Shown one piece after another: positions 43,552 through 53,220 of a stretch of 64,000 bases of DNA. The DNA is from an uncultured Acetatifactor sp. GTDB lineage: Bacteria > Bacillota > Clostridia > Lachnospirales > Lachnospiraceae. Numbering within the stretch: the stretch's first letter is position 1; the number at the start of each line of letters is the position of its first letter. Position numbers and translations under genes: made by a program. Under the pieces are notes generated by a model. It worked only from the letters and a program-made list of their open reading frames with translations. It did no database searches and had not been told where the DNA came from. The DNA is taken from the NCBI GenBank assembly GCA_910584865.1, contig CAJUCE010000013.1, positions 10,819 through 74,818 on the forward strand. The letters are read 5' to 3'.

Positions 43552-46368
43552 TTGACCATAAGAGACATAGCTGTGGCATTCGGGTTTGAGGTGGATTCAC
43601 AGAGCGAGAAAAAGGCGGAAAACTCCATTAAAGGGTTAAAGAATCTCGCTACAAAACTTCTCGGTGTAATCGGCATAGGATTCTCCATAGCTGGTCTCAG
43701 TAATTTAGCAGAAACCGCAGCAGAGGCGGAGGCGTTGAAATCGCAGTTCTCCCAGGTGTTCGGTGAGATGGAAGATGAAGCGGCAAGCAAGCTGGCGGCG
43801 ATTGAAGAAGATACCGGAGTCATGGTAAACCGGATGAAGGGGAGCTTTACGCAGATCGCCGCTTTCTCAAAGACGGCAGGAGTGGAGCAGGCGGATGCTC
43901 TCGATATTGCAAACCGGTCAATGATAGCGGTGGCGGATTCCGCTGCTTTCTATGACCGGTCCATCGAGGATGTGACAAATTCCTTGCAGTCATTCTTGAA
44001 GGGAAATTTTGAGAATGATGCCGCCCTGGGGCTTTCATGTACGGAAACAACCAGGAACACGGCGGCGAACAATCTGTATGGGAAATCGTTCAAGGATTTG
44101 AGCGAGGCAGAAAAGCAGTTCACACTATTGTCAATGGTCGAGGAGGCAAACAAAGCCTCCGGAGCGCTGGGGCAGGCAGCAAGGGAATCTGATACCTGGT
44201 CTAACCAGCTGGGAAACTTGAAGCAGTCTGTCAACGACTTAAAAGCAGCCGCCGGAAATGTATTCCTCAAACCGGCAGTACAGGTATTAAAGCTCCTAAG
44301 TACACTGGTGCAGGGCGTGACAAAATGGCTCCAGAACATGACAAGCGAAACCGGGTTCCTCACCAGGGCGTTTGAAAGGCTCCATGCGCTTGTGAAAAGG
44401 CTCCAGCCTGCAATAGACCGTATGGCGCAGACACTATCCAGGGGAGTGACGAAGGGAATAGACCTGGTAAAGAAGATAGTCGCAAAGTTCGGCGGCATAG
44501 AGAATGTGCTGAAGATTGCGGCGATTGCGGCCGGCGCTTTTATGGCCGTCCTTGCGGTTTCAAAGGTAATGAGCTTTATAAAAGCCGCCGGTGGGCTTGC
44601 AGGCATCATCAGCAAGGTAGCAAAGGCTTTCAGCCTGGCAAATCTAAAGGTGATGGCGATTATAGCAGTCATCGTGATACTGGCTCTGATTATTGAGGAT
44701 TTTATCAATTTCATGCAGGGGAACGATTCAGTCATCGGGACGCTGTTTGACAAGGCCGGTATCGGGGCGGACAACGCTAGGGAGAAAATCCTGGCGGCAT
44801 GGACAAAGGTAAAAGAGTTCCTGCTGAATGTGTGGGATTTCATAAAGCAGGCGGCGGGGATGTTCATTGATACCGTAAAGGGATTTTTCGAGCGGCATTC
44901 AGAGAGCATCCGGCAGAATTTTGAGAGGGCCTGGGGAATAATCAAGACCTTCCTGCAAGGGGTGTGGACATTCATCTCACAGCTGGCCGCTACTCTGTTT
45001 GGTTCGACAGAGGACAATATAGACGGAAGTACACAAAGCACGAAGGACAATTTGCTGGAGGTATGGGGTGCAATCCTGGAGGCGTTATCTGCCGTCTGGG
45101 ATGCCTTGTATGAAGCTGGGAGTGCTATTTTTAATGCAATCGCCACAGTGATTGAAACGGTATTCGGATGGATACAGACGTTTTGGAATAATTGGGGCAG
45201 TCGGATTTTGTCCTGGTTCAAGGTACTGTGGGATTCTATTGGCGGCATCCTGAATGGGTTCTTGGAGATAGTTAAAGGCGTGGCGAATTTTATTTCGTCT
45301 GTATTCACTGGTGACTGGCAAGGAGCCTGGGACGCCATAAAGCAGATATTCACCGGAATATGGGATGCTATTGTAAGTTTCATTACGGCGATATGGGATA
45401 CCATCAAAATGCTGTTCGAGATGGCTCTTGGAGCAATTAAGGCAGTATGGGAAACAGTATGGGGAGCCATAAGCGGTTTCTTTCAAGGAATATGGAATGG
45501 CATTGTATCATTCTTTCAAGGGATATGGGATTGGATTGTTGGTATGGCGCAGAACAATCTCAGCATGATACAGAATGTGTGGGAAACGGTGTGGGGAGCG
45601 ATTAGCGGATTTTTCCAGGGAATATGGAACGGCATCTCCTCATTTTTGAGCGGAATATGGAGCGCTATTACCGGTACAATCTCCAACGCGATAAATAATG
45701 CCTATTCCGTCATTCAATCGGTGCTAGGGGCTATACGAGACTTTTTCGGCAATATTTTCAATACCATAGCATCTACGGTGAGCGGAGTATTCTCAAACAT
45801 CCTATCCGGCATCACATCAACGATAGGGAATATCAAGGACACCATCGTAAACGGCATCAATGCGGCGGTGGATTTCATCAAAGGTCTGCCAGGCCAGGCT
45901 ATCCAGTGGGGCAAGGATTTCATCGGTGGTCTGAAAGACGGTATCATGTCTGGAGTCCAGGGTATAGTAGACGCGGTTAAGGGAATCGGAGACAAAATAC
46001 GTTCGTTCCTGCATTTCTCTGTACCAGACGAAGGGCCTCTGACAGATTACGAGAGCTGGATGCCGGACTTTATGAGCGGACTGGCAGAGGGCATTTCTTC
46101 CAACGAGGAGACTGTCCTGGATAAAGTCAGAGGGCTTGCAGAGGGCATTTCTTCCCTCACAAAGGCAGCAACGGCGGACGCGGCTACCGCAACCGCATCA
46201 ACTGTAAACAACAATTCATCCTCCAGCGTGACGCAGAACGTGAATATAGCGAACAGCTACACCGGAGGAACGCCGGAAGTGCAGAAAAACGTGTCAAGGG
46301 CGATGAACAAATCTGCCGATGACGCGACCGCATATATGGCGAGAGGATTAGCATACGCAAGGGGGTAG
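43552..46368 (+). CDS. Tape measure protein
   Basis: A 938-residue protein that sets tail length and is ejected on infection. It has an N-terminal assembly-dependent region (AETAAEAEALKSQFSQVFGEMEDEA), hydrophobic central helices (IAAIAAGAFMAVLAVSKVMSFI; VMAIIAVIVILALIIEDFINFM), and many Trp-rich helical repeats. Among them is a 44-residue repeat: two copies of ETVWGAISGFFQGIWNGI, with DNA about 132 bp apart near 45450 and 45580. The C-terminal part ends FLHFSVPDEGPLTDYESWMPDF. Start is TTG with aaggagg upstream. Confidence 0.93.
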   Translation: MTIRDIAVAFGFEVDSQSEKKAENSIKGLKNLATKLLGVIGIGFSIAGLSNLAETAAEAEALKSQFSQVFGEMEDEAASKLAAIEEDTGVMVNRMKGSFTQIAAFSKTAGVEQADALDIANRSMIAVADSAAFYDRSIEDVTNSLQSFLKGNFENDAALGLSCTETTRNTAANNLYGKSFKDLSEAEKQFTLLSMVEEANKASGALGQAARESDTWSNQLGNLKQSVNDLKAAAGNVFLKPAVQVLKLLSTLVQGVTKWLQNMTSETGFLTRAFERLHALVKRLQPAIDRMAQTLSRGVTKGIDLVKKIVAKFGGIENVLKIAAIAAGAFMAVLAVSKVMSFIKAAGGLAGIISKVAKAFSLANLKVMAIIAVIVILALIIEDFINFMQGNDSVIGTLFDKAGIGADNAREKILAAWTKVKEFLLNVWDFIKQAAGMFIDTVKGFFERHSESIRQNFERAWGIIKTFLQGVWTFISQLAATLFGSTEDNIDGSTQSTKDNLLEVWGAILEALSAVWDALYEAGSAIFNAIATVIETVFGWIQTFWNNWGSRILSWFKVLWDSIGGILNGFLEIVKGVANFISSVFTGDWQGAWDAIKQIFTGIWDAIVSFITAIWDTIKMLFEMALGAIKAVWETVWGAISGFFQGIWNGIVSFFQGIWDWIVGMAQNNLSMIQNVWETVWGAISGFFQGIWNGISSFLSGIWSAITGTISNAINNAYSVIQSVLGAIRDFFGNIFNTIASTVSGVFSNILSGITSTIGNIKDTIVNGINAAVDFIKGLPGQAIQWGKDFIGGLKDGIMSGVQGIVDAVKGIGDKIRSFLHFSVPDEGPLTDYESWMPDFMSGLAEGISSNEETVLDKVRGLAEGISSLTKAATADAATATASTVNNNSSSSVTQNVNIANSYTGGTPEVQKNVSRAMNKSADDATAYMARGLAYARG

Positions 46369-46374
46369 GCAGGC

Positions 46375-47025
46375 ATGGCAAGAAGTAATCTAAAGCCGGT
46401 ATCAGTGGCAGGCATTGAGTTTGATGCCCTAATAGAGGAACAGAAAACCTTGTCTGCAACTATCCCGGTTTATCCGGTAGAAGATGGGTTCCCGGTGTCG
46501 GACACAATCATCCTGGAGCCTGTCAGTGTCAGCATGACGCTTTATGTCAGCAACACGCCGGTAACATGGCTGTATAGGCACGGCACTTCCAACAGCAGGG
46601 TAAATAATATCTGTAACCGTATGGAGGAGCTGTGGCTTTCAAGACAGCTGGTGAAAATTGTAACTACTGACACGGTATATACAAATATGGGGCTTACCAG
46701 CATATCCATCAAACATTCAAAGGAGATAGGGTATGCCAGGGAAATTTCCCTCACGGCACAGAAAATAAGGGTAACAAGCCGCAAGACTGCCAGCATCCCC
46801 AGCTATATTCTCAAAGCAGGGGAGACGATGGCAAATGCCGGTACTGCATCAACGTCCACAACATCAAGCAGCGCAGGCACAGCCAGCGGGAGTACCGGCG
46901 GATCATCCGGCTCCTCTGGCTCTTCTGGTGGTTCCGGGGGCAGCTCCGGCAGTTCCGGAGGCTCCAGCGCAAAGAAAAACCAGTCAATCCTTTATGGAGT
47001 GGCAAGTGGGCTAGGATTCATCTAA
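46375..47025 (+). CDS. Tail/baseplate protein (Dit-like N-terminal part)
   Basis: A 216-residue protein. The first 140 residues (EEQKTLSATIPVYPVEDGFPVSDTI; YREISLTAQKIRV-like end) fit a distal tail/baseplate hub type. They are followed by a Ser/Gly linker of about 45 residues and a small C-terminal segment (QSILYGVASGLGFI). It lies right behind the tape measure, the standard place. Confidence 0.7.
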   Translation: MARSNLKPVSVAGIEFDALIEEQKTLSATIPVYPVEDGFPVSDTIILEPVSVSMTLYVSNTPVTWLYRHGTSNSRVNNICNRMEELWLSRQLVKIVTTDTVYTNMGLTSISIKHSKEIGYAREISLTAQKIRVTSRKTASIPSYILKAGETMANAGTASTSTTSSSAGTASGSTGGSSGSSGSSGGSGGSSGSSGGSSAKKNQSILYGVASGLGFI

Positions 47026-47036
47026 GGAGGTGGGGA

Positions 47037-47357
47037 ATGTTATACATCAAGGTTCCGGACATGAATGATAGCGTGTCCAATCTGTCCATAGACGGCACGG
47101 AATATATACTCCGGTTTACCTACAACGAGAAGTACGATTACTGGAGTTTCGGGCTGTATGACGAGGACGAAAACCCGATTATCGCCATGACGCGGATTGT
47201 GCCTAACTTCCCTATCTTCTTTTTCTACTCCGACCGCGCTATCCCGGACGGGATTTTCGGGTGCGTGTCCACGAAGGAGAAGGTAGGGAGGCAGGCGTTC
47301 AACGAGCGGACGGCAGAGTTCATCTACATACCAAACGTGGAATTGGAGGACGGATAA
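47037..47357 (+). CDS. Small baseplate-region protein (DUF6983-like)
   Basis: A 106-residue beta-rich protein (YILRFTYNEKYDYWSFGLYDEDENPI) of a type seen between tail hub genes in Firmicutes myoviruses. It overlaps the next gene by one base. Its exact role is unknown. Confidence 0.65.
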   Translation: MLYIKVPDMNDSVSNLSIDGTEYILRFTYNEKYDYWSFGLYDEDENPIIAMTRIVPNFPIFFFYSDRAIPDGIFGCVSTKEKVGRQAFNERTAEFIYIPNVELEDG

Positions 47358-48496
47358 TGGCAAATGAGAATTTCATGCGCCGCTATGTCATGCGGTGCGG
47401 CAAAATGGGAGGGACAGGATTTGAAATCGGCAATATCCACAGTGCCAGGGAGGAGGCCCTGCACGTTTCTTTCAGCGTGGAGAAGTCAACCGCCGAATCA
47501 CCAAATACGGCGAAAGTCCAGGTATGGAACCTCTCGGACCAGAATTTGAAAATCCTGGACGCAAAAGACTGCATCCTGGAGCTGAAAGCAGGATATGAGG
47601 ATTCAATGGCGCTTATCCTGGTGGGAAACGTCACGACCGTTACCACAACGCCGGACAATGCGGACCGGCTCACGGAAATAGAGGTCATGGACGGCAGGGT
47701 GGAATTAAGGGATACGAATATCAGCGTATCCCTCAACGGTTCCGTAAACTGCCAGGATGTCTATAAATACATCGCCGGGCAGATGGGATGTTCCATCGTC
47801 TTTGCAAAGGATTTATCCTACAAGACGCTGCCGAATGGATTCAGCTATGTAGGGAAAGCGAAGAACGCCCTGCAAAAGATAGCTGGATGCTGCGGACACC
47901 GATGGACAATCCAGAACCAGGTCATACAGATTACATGGCCCGGACGCGCGGTGAATACCAGGGGTTATCTTCTGGACAGCAGCTCCGGTCTTATCGGCCG
48001 GCCGAAGCGGATCACGATTTCTTCCGGCGGTGACAACAAGGAATCGCAGACCGGATGGGAAGTGCAGTACCTTCTCAATGGGGCAATCGGTGTGAATGAC
48101 ATCGTAAAGCTCCAGAGTGACGAGATAAGCGGATTCTTCCTGGTGCATAAAGTAACCATAGACGGTGACAACATGGAAGGTGACTGGATTTGTACGGCAC
48201 AGCTGCTAGTAATCAGAGCGCAGCCAAAACTTGACAAGAAAGCAGCCACTTCCGGCGGAGGCTCTGGTTCCGGCTCCGGTGATTCTTCCGGAGCGCTCAA
48301 AAAAGGGGATAAGGTAAAAGTGATACGGACTATCCAGCAGGGGAATAAGACCAAAGGCTATCAATATGCCGGAGGAACATTCGTCTGCTATTATTCTGTC
48401 TACGATGTCATCCAGGTAAAAGGTGACAGGGTAGTTATCGGCATCGGGAGTACGGTCACAGCGGCGGTGAAAGATTCCGACCTTGCCAAAGCATAG
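47357..48496 (+). CDS. Baseplate hub protein with C-terminal SH3-like domain
   Basis: A 379-residue protein. The N-terminal part (FSVEKSTAESPNTAKVQVWNLSDQNLKIL) and middle (YKYIAGQMGCSIVFAKDLSY; ALQKIAGCCGHRWTIQNQVIQI) match gp27/late-control-D-like hub proteins. After a Gly/Ser linker, a KKGDKVKVIRTIQQGNK to SVYDVIQVKGDRVVIGIGSTVTAAV domain looks SH3-like and may contact the cell wall. The start was chosen at the ATG overlapping the previous stop codon. Confidence 0.8.
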   Translation: MANENFMRRYVMRCGKMGGTGFEIGNIHSAREEALHVSFSVEKSTAESPNTAKVQVWNLSDQNLKILDAKDCILELKAGYEDSMALILVGNVTTVTTTPDNADRLTEIEVMDGRVELRDTNISVSLNGSVNCQDVYKYIAGQMGCSIVFAKDLSYKTLPNGFSYVGKAKNALQKIAGCCGHRWTIQNQVIQITWPGRAVNTRGYLLDSSSGLIGRPKRITISSGGDNKESQTGWEVQYLLNGAIGVNDIVKLQSDEISGFFLVHKVTIDGDNMEGDWICTAQLLVIRAQPKLDKKAATSGGGSGSGSGDSSGALKKGDKVKVIRTIQQGNKTKGYQYAGGTFVCYYSVYDVIQVKGDRVVIGIGSTVTAAVKDSDLAKA

Positions 48497-48509
48497 GAGG
48501 TGTTGATAT

Positions 48510-49109
48510 ATGTTACAAGAGTTTTCCCAGCAAGTAGAGGACACGGCCAGGGCGACAGTGAATCAAATCCATACTGCGCTCCCTGGGGAAATCGTGTCTT
48601 TCAATCCGGGCGCAGGAACGGCGGTAGTAAAACCGTCCGGAAAATATATTACATCAGACGGGGTAGAGCTGGCGTATCCGACTATTACGGATGCGCCAAT
48701 AGTTTTTCCGTTCTGCCAGTCGGCAGGAATAGGAATGGCGTTCCCGGTCAAACCAAAGGATGACTGCCTAATCATCATCTCCGAAGTGGAGCTGGATGCC
48801 TGGAGGAGCGGTGCGGAGTCGGAAAGCTCCCTGCGGTTCGACCTCACGAGCGCGATAGTGATTCCGGGCCTTCTGAACGGAGGCGGTGCCCTGGTGGAAA
48901 AAGCCTGCAGCAAGGATGCAGTAGTTGTCCAGGCAGGGGCAACAGAGCTGATGGTGTACGATGCAGGGGTTGAGATAACCGGAGACTTGAAGGTTTCCGG
49001 AACGATAACAGCTGATGAAACGGTGATGATTAAGAAACTTGACCTGGAAAAGCACGTCCACAAGTCTGCGGTTCCTGGCAGTAAATCAGATAAACCGGAG
49101 AACGGATAG
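48510..49109 (+). CDS. Membrane-puncturing spike (Gp138 family)
   Basis: A 199-residue protein with an N-terminal OB-like domain (ALPGEIVSFNPGAGTAVVKPSG; GIGMAFPVKPKDDCLIII) and a C-terminal beta-helical tip (GVEITGDLKVSGTITADETVMI), as in Gp138-type spikes. The trimer forms the needle at the baseplate centre. Confidence 0.88.
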   Translation: MLQEFSQQVEDTARATVNQIHTALPGEIVSFNPGAGTAVVKPSGKYITSDGVELAYPTITDAPIVFPFCQSAGIGMAFPVKPKDDCLIIISEVELDAWRSGAESESSLRFDLTSAIVIPGLLNGGGALVEKACSKDAVVVQAGATELMVYDAGVEITGDLKVSGTITADETVMIKKLDLEKHVHKSAVPGSKSDKPENG

Positions 49110-49119
49110 GGGGTGCAGG

Positions 49120-49482
49120 ATGGATATATTACTTGACCCTTCCGGGGACTTATTCGTAGGCAAGAATGGGGATATAGCCCTCGGTGAATCGGTGGCGCAG
49201 AAAATCAAAATCCGGCTGAAATGGTTCGCGGCTGAATGGCGGTGGAACCGTGACGAAGGACTTCCATACGTGGAGAGCCTGCTGATTAAGAATCCGGATA
49301 CTGATTATTTTGAGGGAGTTGTCCGCGAGAAGATTTTTGAGGTTGACGAGGTAGTAGACGTGGGGGAGGTATCGGTTACATTCGATGCAGCCACCAGGAA
49401 AGCAAAAATACGGTACATAGCCAGTACGGACTATGAGACCATAAGAGAGGAGGTGGATATAAATTGCCAGATTTCGGAATAA
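49120..49482 (+). CDS. Baseplate wedge protein (gp25/W type)
   Basis: A 120-residue protein (LLDPSGDLFVGKNGDIALGESVAQKIKIRLKWFAAEWRW; YFEGVVREKIFEVDEV) of the gp25-like baseplate group, which anchors the sheath to the baseplate. The ATG after gggtgcagg was chosen; it overlaps the next gene by 19 bases. Confidence 0.8.
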   Translation: MDILLDPSGDLFVGKNGDIALGESVAQKIKIRLKWFAAEWRWNRDEGLPYVESLLIKNPDTDYFEGVVREKIFEVDEVVDVGEVSVTFDAATRKAKIRYIASTDYETIREEVDINCQISE

Positions 49483-50912
49483 CAGATAAAGGATTCGTGC
49501 TGAAAAGGCTGGACACTATCCTGGAGGAAATCCATACGGATTTGACGGACGGATGGAAGGTGGACACAAGACTTGCAGGCACTTCTTTCCTCAATACGCT
49601 TGTAACGACTTTCGGGAACCAGATAGCGAACCTCTGGGAGACGGCGCAGGACAGCTATTATGCGAAGTACCCTGCAACGGCTACGGAGCTGAACCTGGAC
49701 CATGCCGTACAGTATGGAGGCATCAAGAGGGCTGGGGATAAGAGAACCAGCTACATCCTTCACTGTACCGGTGATGATGGGACGTATGTGCGCGAAAATG
49801 CTATTGTGGCAACCAATACAACGCCGGAAATCCGGCTTTTTTCAGCGGAGGAATTTCAGATTGCCAGGGAGAAGTTCAACAAGGTCTCTGTCATTGTGGC
49901 ATCCGAAGATACCGGGGTGTATACCATTTCAATCAATGGCAACCAGTACAGCTATTCCAATCCGCCGGGCGGTAAATCTGCAGCAATCCTGGAGGGGCTT
50001 GCAGCTGCTATAAAGGATGAAGAGTATGAGGTCAGAATGGAGGAGGATGCACTTGTCATAGAGGATAAGACAAAGACCAGGGAGAATGTGCTGACGCTCA
50101 CGGATAACCTTACGACTTCCAGTGTGACATCCCTGGCGAATTTCCTTACGAATGACTATGGGAAAATCACCCTGCCTTACAACATCGTTACCAGGATGAT
50201 AAATAACATCACCGGCTTTACAGCGGTGACAAACCTTCTGGAGCCGACCTATGGGCGCAGGAGGGAGACAGATATTGAGCTGCGGCAGTCCTACATAGCA
50301 AAATCGGCGCTCCGCTCTAATACCATGATTGAAAGCATCGAGGCGGAACTACTGAACAATGTGGAGGATGTGGAAACCGCAACCGGATATGAGAACGACA
50401 CGGACGAGACGGACGCAAGGGGCCTGCCGCCACACAGCATAGAAATTATCGTTGAGGGCGGCGATAACACAGCGATAGCAAAGGCGATCTTCCGGAGGAA
50501 AGCAGGCGGCATCCAGACATACGGCAAAGTGGTGGTGAATGTGCCTGGGGAGTATGGAGACACAATCCCGGTTCGGTTCAACCGTCCGGAGTATCTGTAT
50601 GCCTGGTTAAAGGTGCAGCTGGAGGGCGATGCGGAGAAAATCCCGGTCAATTATTCTTCTCTCACAAAGCAGTCACTCATGGAGGACGGCGCACAGATGC
50701 GAGCAGGTACTAATCTGCTTACACAGCTGTTGAACGAAGGCATTTATGACCGCGTGGCCGGTCTTACAAAAATCATCATCTATACCGCATATACCACGGA
50801 CAGCACGGTTATTCCCGGTGATGGAGATTACCAGCGAGACGAGAACATCATGGCAACATCCCGGCAGAAAGTCCTCATTGACGAGAACAGAATCGAGGTG
50901 GTCTGCAAGTGA
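49464..50912 (+). CDS. Baseplate J-like protein
   Basis: A 482-residue protein with the typical N-terminal GFVLKRLDTILEEIHTDLTDG, then LNLDHAVQYGGIKR, TDIELRQSYIAKSALRSNTMIESIEAELL and HSIEIIVEGGDNTAIAKAIFRRKAGGIQTYG. It is the wedge component of contractile baseplates (P2 gpJ/T4 gp6 class). The TTG start lies after gaggaggtgg. Confidence 0.92.
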   Translation: MPDFGITDKGFVLKRLDTILEEIHTDLTDGWKVDTRLAGTSFLNTLVTTFGNQIANLWETAQDSYYAKYPATATELNLDHAVQYGGIKRAGDKRTSYILHCTGDDGTYVRENAIVATNTTPEIRLFSAEEFQIAREKFNKVSVIVASEDTGVYTISINGNQYSYSNPPGGKSAAILEGLAAAIKDEEYEVRMEEDALVIEDKTKTRENVLTLTDNLTTSSVTSLANFLTNDYGKITLPYNIVTRMINNITGFTAVTNLLEPTYGRRRETDIELRQSYIAKSALRSNTMIESIEAELLNNVEDVETATGYENDTDETDARGLPPHSIEIIVEGGDNTAIAKAIFRRKAGGIQTYGKVVVNVPGEYGDTIPVRFNRPEYLYAWLKVQLEGDAEKIPVNYSSLTKQSLMEDGAQMRAGTNLLTQLLNEGIYDRVAGLTKIIIYTAYTTDSTVIPGDGDYQRDENIMATSRQKVLIDENRIEVVCK

Positions 50913-52237
50913 CAACGGATATTCTGAAAGACTGGCTGAAAGACCTGCCTATGCAATTCCTGGGGAAAAAGAATATCGAAGTCCTCATAAAGGCGTTTGC
51001 CAGGCAGATGCAGGAGCTGGATGTGGTATTTGACGAGCTGAACAGCAAGACTGACCTCGATACGGCGATGGGACAGAATTTGGATTATGTGGGTACCATC
51101 ATTCCCCTAACCAGGAAGGAGGCTGGCGTCCTGGCTGGCCTCAATGTGGAGGAGCCGGTCATGTCGGATGAAAGGTACCGGCAGTTTTTGAGATATAAGC
51201 TCCTGGTGAATACCAACGAGTGTACCTACTATGACCTCATGGATGGGCTTGCGCTCCTCTGGGATGTTTCCCCTATCTACTACATTGAGGACCCGGATAT
51301 GCCGGCAACAATCATCCTTACCATGCCATTCCTAAAGCCTGGAGGGGAAGTAGTAACGCTGGGGGAGGTTCCTATGGTGAAAGCTGCCGGTGTGCAGATA
51401 GAATTCCAGTACCGTATCAAGGTAGTGGTGGAGACGCTTGTGAGATGGATATACCGTGTCTACAATGTGCCTCTCACAAACCAGCTGGTATGCGGTACGC
51501 ATCCGCGCCGTGGCTCCCTGGGAAGGATTTACCTACTCCAGACGGAGATAGGGATAAAAGAGATTCAGCGCGTATTCGAGCTGAAAAAGACCGGTACAAT
51601 CCGGGTGGGTGGAAAGCTGTACGATTCCACCATAGGCAAGGTTATTACAGACGATGTGCAAATAGAAATCAATTCATCGTATGAGGTGCAGAACGTCATC
51701 CTGGCAGGCCAAATTGTCTGCGGTACGCATCCACACCAGGCGGTGAATGGAGTATTTATGGGAGCGGATGCAGTAGTCAGCGGAAAAGTGACGAGCGCAT
51801 CCGCTTTTGTTCCGCTGTCCGGCACAGTGCCGGGGCAGTCAACGGAAAGCCTTATGATAGGCAGCTGTATAGAGGCCCAGAAAGCCATCAGCAATACGGT
51901 TGATGACGTTCCGCTCTCCGGAACCATGATAACCGGAGGACAGAAACCGGGGAAATCGCTAATCATATCGGCAGGCGTTTCCAGCAGTGAGCCGTCCGTC
52001 CGGATCGCGGCGGCGGATGCCAAAAAGTGCGGTACCGGCGGTGAGGAAATGGTGGTTATTTCTTCCGGAATATCCAGCAGCCCATCGGTGTCCATCGCGG
52101 CGGCAGACACTAAGAAATGCGGAACTGAAAAGGAGACTGTTCTTTCCATATCGGCAGGAGTCTCCGGAGAAAAACCATCTGTCTACATCACGGCGGTAAA
52201 ACCGCGGAAATGCGGTACCGGCGTTTGTGGAAAATAA
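50909..52237 (+). CDS. Tail protein (DUF2612/gpI-like) with CGT repeats
   Basis: A 442-residue protein. The N-terminal half (DWLKDLPMQFLGKKNIEVLIKAFARQMQELDVVFDEL; YVGTIIPLTRKEA; YRQFLRYKLLVNTNECTYYDLMDGLALLW) fits the protein that follows J in myovirus baseplates. The C-terminal half is repetitive: three units of about 30 residues (ISAGVSSSEPSVRIAAADAK-like, each ending KCGT) at about 351-438, and two earlier VCGTHP boxes at about 194 and 270. The repeats may form a fibre-binding stalk. Confidence 0.8.
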   Translation: MTTDILKDWLKDLPMQFLGKKNIEVLIKAFARQMQELDVVFDELNSKTDLDTAMGQNLDYVGTIIPLTRKEAGVLAGLNVEEPVMSDERYRQFLRYKLLVNTNECTYYDLMDGLALLWDVSPIYYIEDPDMPATIILTMPFLKPGGEVVTLGEVPMVKAAGVQIEFQYRIKVVVETLVRWIYRVYNVPLTNQLVCGTHPRRGSLGRIYLLQTEIGIKEIQRVFELKKTGTIRVGGKLYDSTIGKVITDDVQIEINSSYEVQNVILAGQIVCGTHPHQAVNGVFMGADAVVSGKVTSASAFVPLSGTVPGQSTESLMIGSCIEAQKAISNTVDDVPLSGTMITGGQKPGKSLIISAGVSSSEPSVRIAAADAKKCGTGGEEMVVISSGISSSPSVSIAAADTKKCGTEKETVLSISAGVSGEKPSVYITAVKPRKCGTGVCGK

Positions 52238-52256
52238 ATGAAGGAGGTGCAGGGAA

Positions 52257-52574
52257 ATGTCTTTTTGGTCTACTGAATTTATGAATGACCGGAGAAATGA
52301 CTGGCTGAAAGCCCTGGTGCGGTTTGAGTACCGTGTGGGCAGCGCCTGGTATACGGCAAAAATCAATACCAAGCGCATAGTTGGTAATGCGGTGGAAATC
52401 ATCGTGAGCCTGCCAAGAGTTTCTACCGGTTCGCAGACCATCACGGCGGTTAGGATAATCGACGTGAAGGGGAAACAGTGCGGCTACCAGGAGACAAAAG
52501 TGGTGAGAGCCACAAACCAGGGGGTACTCGTAAAATTTGAGTTCCCAATCTATGAGAAGGAGGTTGAGCAGTAA
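52257..52574 (+). CDS. Small tail-fibre-region protein
   Basis: A 105-residue beta-rich protein (MSFWSTEFMNDRRNDWLKAL; TYAKIN-like middle; QTITAVRIIDVKGKQCGYQ) preceded by aaggaggtgcaggg. It lies between the gpI-like and fibre-like genes and overlaps the next gene by one base. Function unknown. Confidence 0.6.
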   Translation: MSFWSTEFMNDRRNDWLKALVRFEYRVGSAWYTAKINTKRIVGNAVEIIVSLPRVSTGSQTITAVRIIDVKGKQCGYQETKVVRATNQGVLVKFEFPIYEKEVEQ

Positions 52575-53044
52575 TGTACGGTAGAGAACAGCCATATCTA
52601 CACAGCAACGCGACCGGTACATACGTCAAGACGCCCTGGGTGGATGACGTGCCGGGCATCCAGGAGGGAACACCGCAGGATGAATTCCATTTCAACAACA
52701 TCGAGGATGGCGTGGATAATGGGAATCTCCTGGGAGAGTTCCTGGCGGAAGTAGTGTATAAGCATGAGCGGAGCATCAGTAATGTGAGCGGTGATGTCAT
52801 CACCCGGACGCTCAAAAACACAAACCGGGATTTCTACAACAACAATTCCGTCCAGACGGTGGTGCTGCCGGTGGCAAGGGATACCCTGGACTATAAGGTG
52901 GATGCAGAAATCCAGGGGGATGTAACCAATGTTGGCGATATAGTTATTTATGACAAGCAGCTGAACGGTTTCAAGGTCAAGTACACCGGGAGCGCCCCAG
53001 AAGTGACGGTGAAGCTGTATGTCCAGGGAGGTAATGCGGCATGA
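52574..53044 (+). CDS. Putative tail fibre/appendage protein
   Basis: A 156-residue protein (REQPYLHSNATGTYVKTPWVDDVPGIQEGTPQDEFHFNNIEDG) of a type common before receptor-binding genes. A helical stretch is followed by beta strands (DTLDYKVDAEIQGDVTNVG). It probably carries the diversified protein encoded downstream; this is inferred from order. Confidence 0.6.
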   Translation: MYGREQPYLHSNATGTYVKTPWVDDVPGIQEGTPQDEFHFNNIEDGVDNGNLLGEFLAEVVYKHERSISNVSGDVITRTLKNTNRDFYNNNSVQTVVLPVARDTLDYKVDAEIQGDVTNVGDIVIYDKQLNGFKVKYTGSAPEVTVKLYVQGGNAA

Positions 53045-53220
53045 GTGCAAATGTCATCATTCGGAGTGACGAGAGGAACCAGCAGCGCGACCAGGCTCTA
53101 AAGGAGTATGGCATCGACCCTTCCAGGGCATCCGCGCATCAGAAGGACATGGCGGACTGTATCGCTATGGAAACCAACAGAGCCTACCATGAGGCACACA
53201 GAATAGGAGGTAAGAGGTAA
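53041..53220 (+). CDS. Small fibre-region protein, unknown
   Basis: A 59-residue protein (MSANVIIRSDERNQQRDQAL to AHRIGGKR), helical and basic at its end. Its start overlaps the preceding stop codon (ATGA), and its stop codon overlaps the next start (TAATG), so it is part of one coupled cluster. Confidence 0.6.
   Translation: MSANVIIRSDERNQQRDQALKEYGIDPSRASAHQKDMADCIAMETNRAYHEAHRIGGKR

Noticed and set aside
43950..45470. 506-codon open frame on the minus strand
   Set aside because: It is antisense to the tape measure gene, with no SD sequence and no domain; the plus-strand product is clearly the real one.
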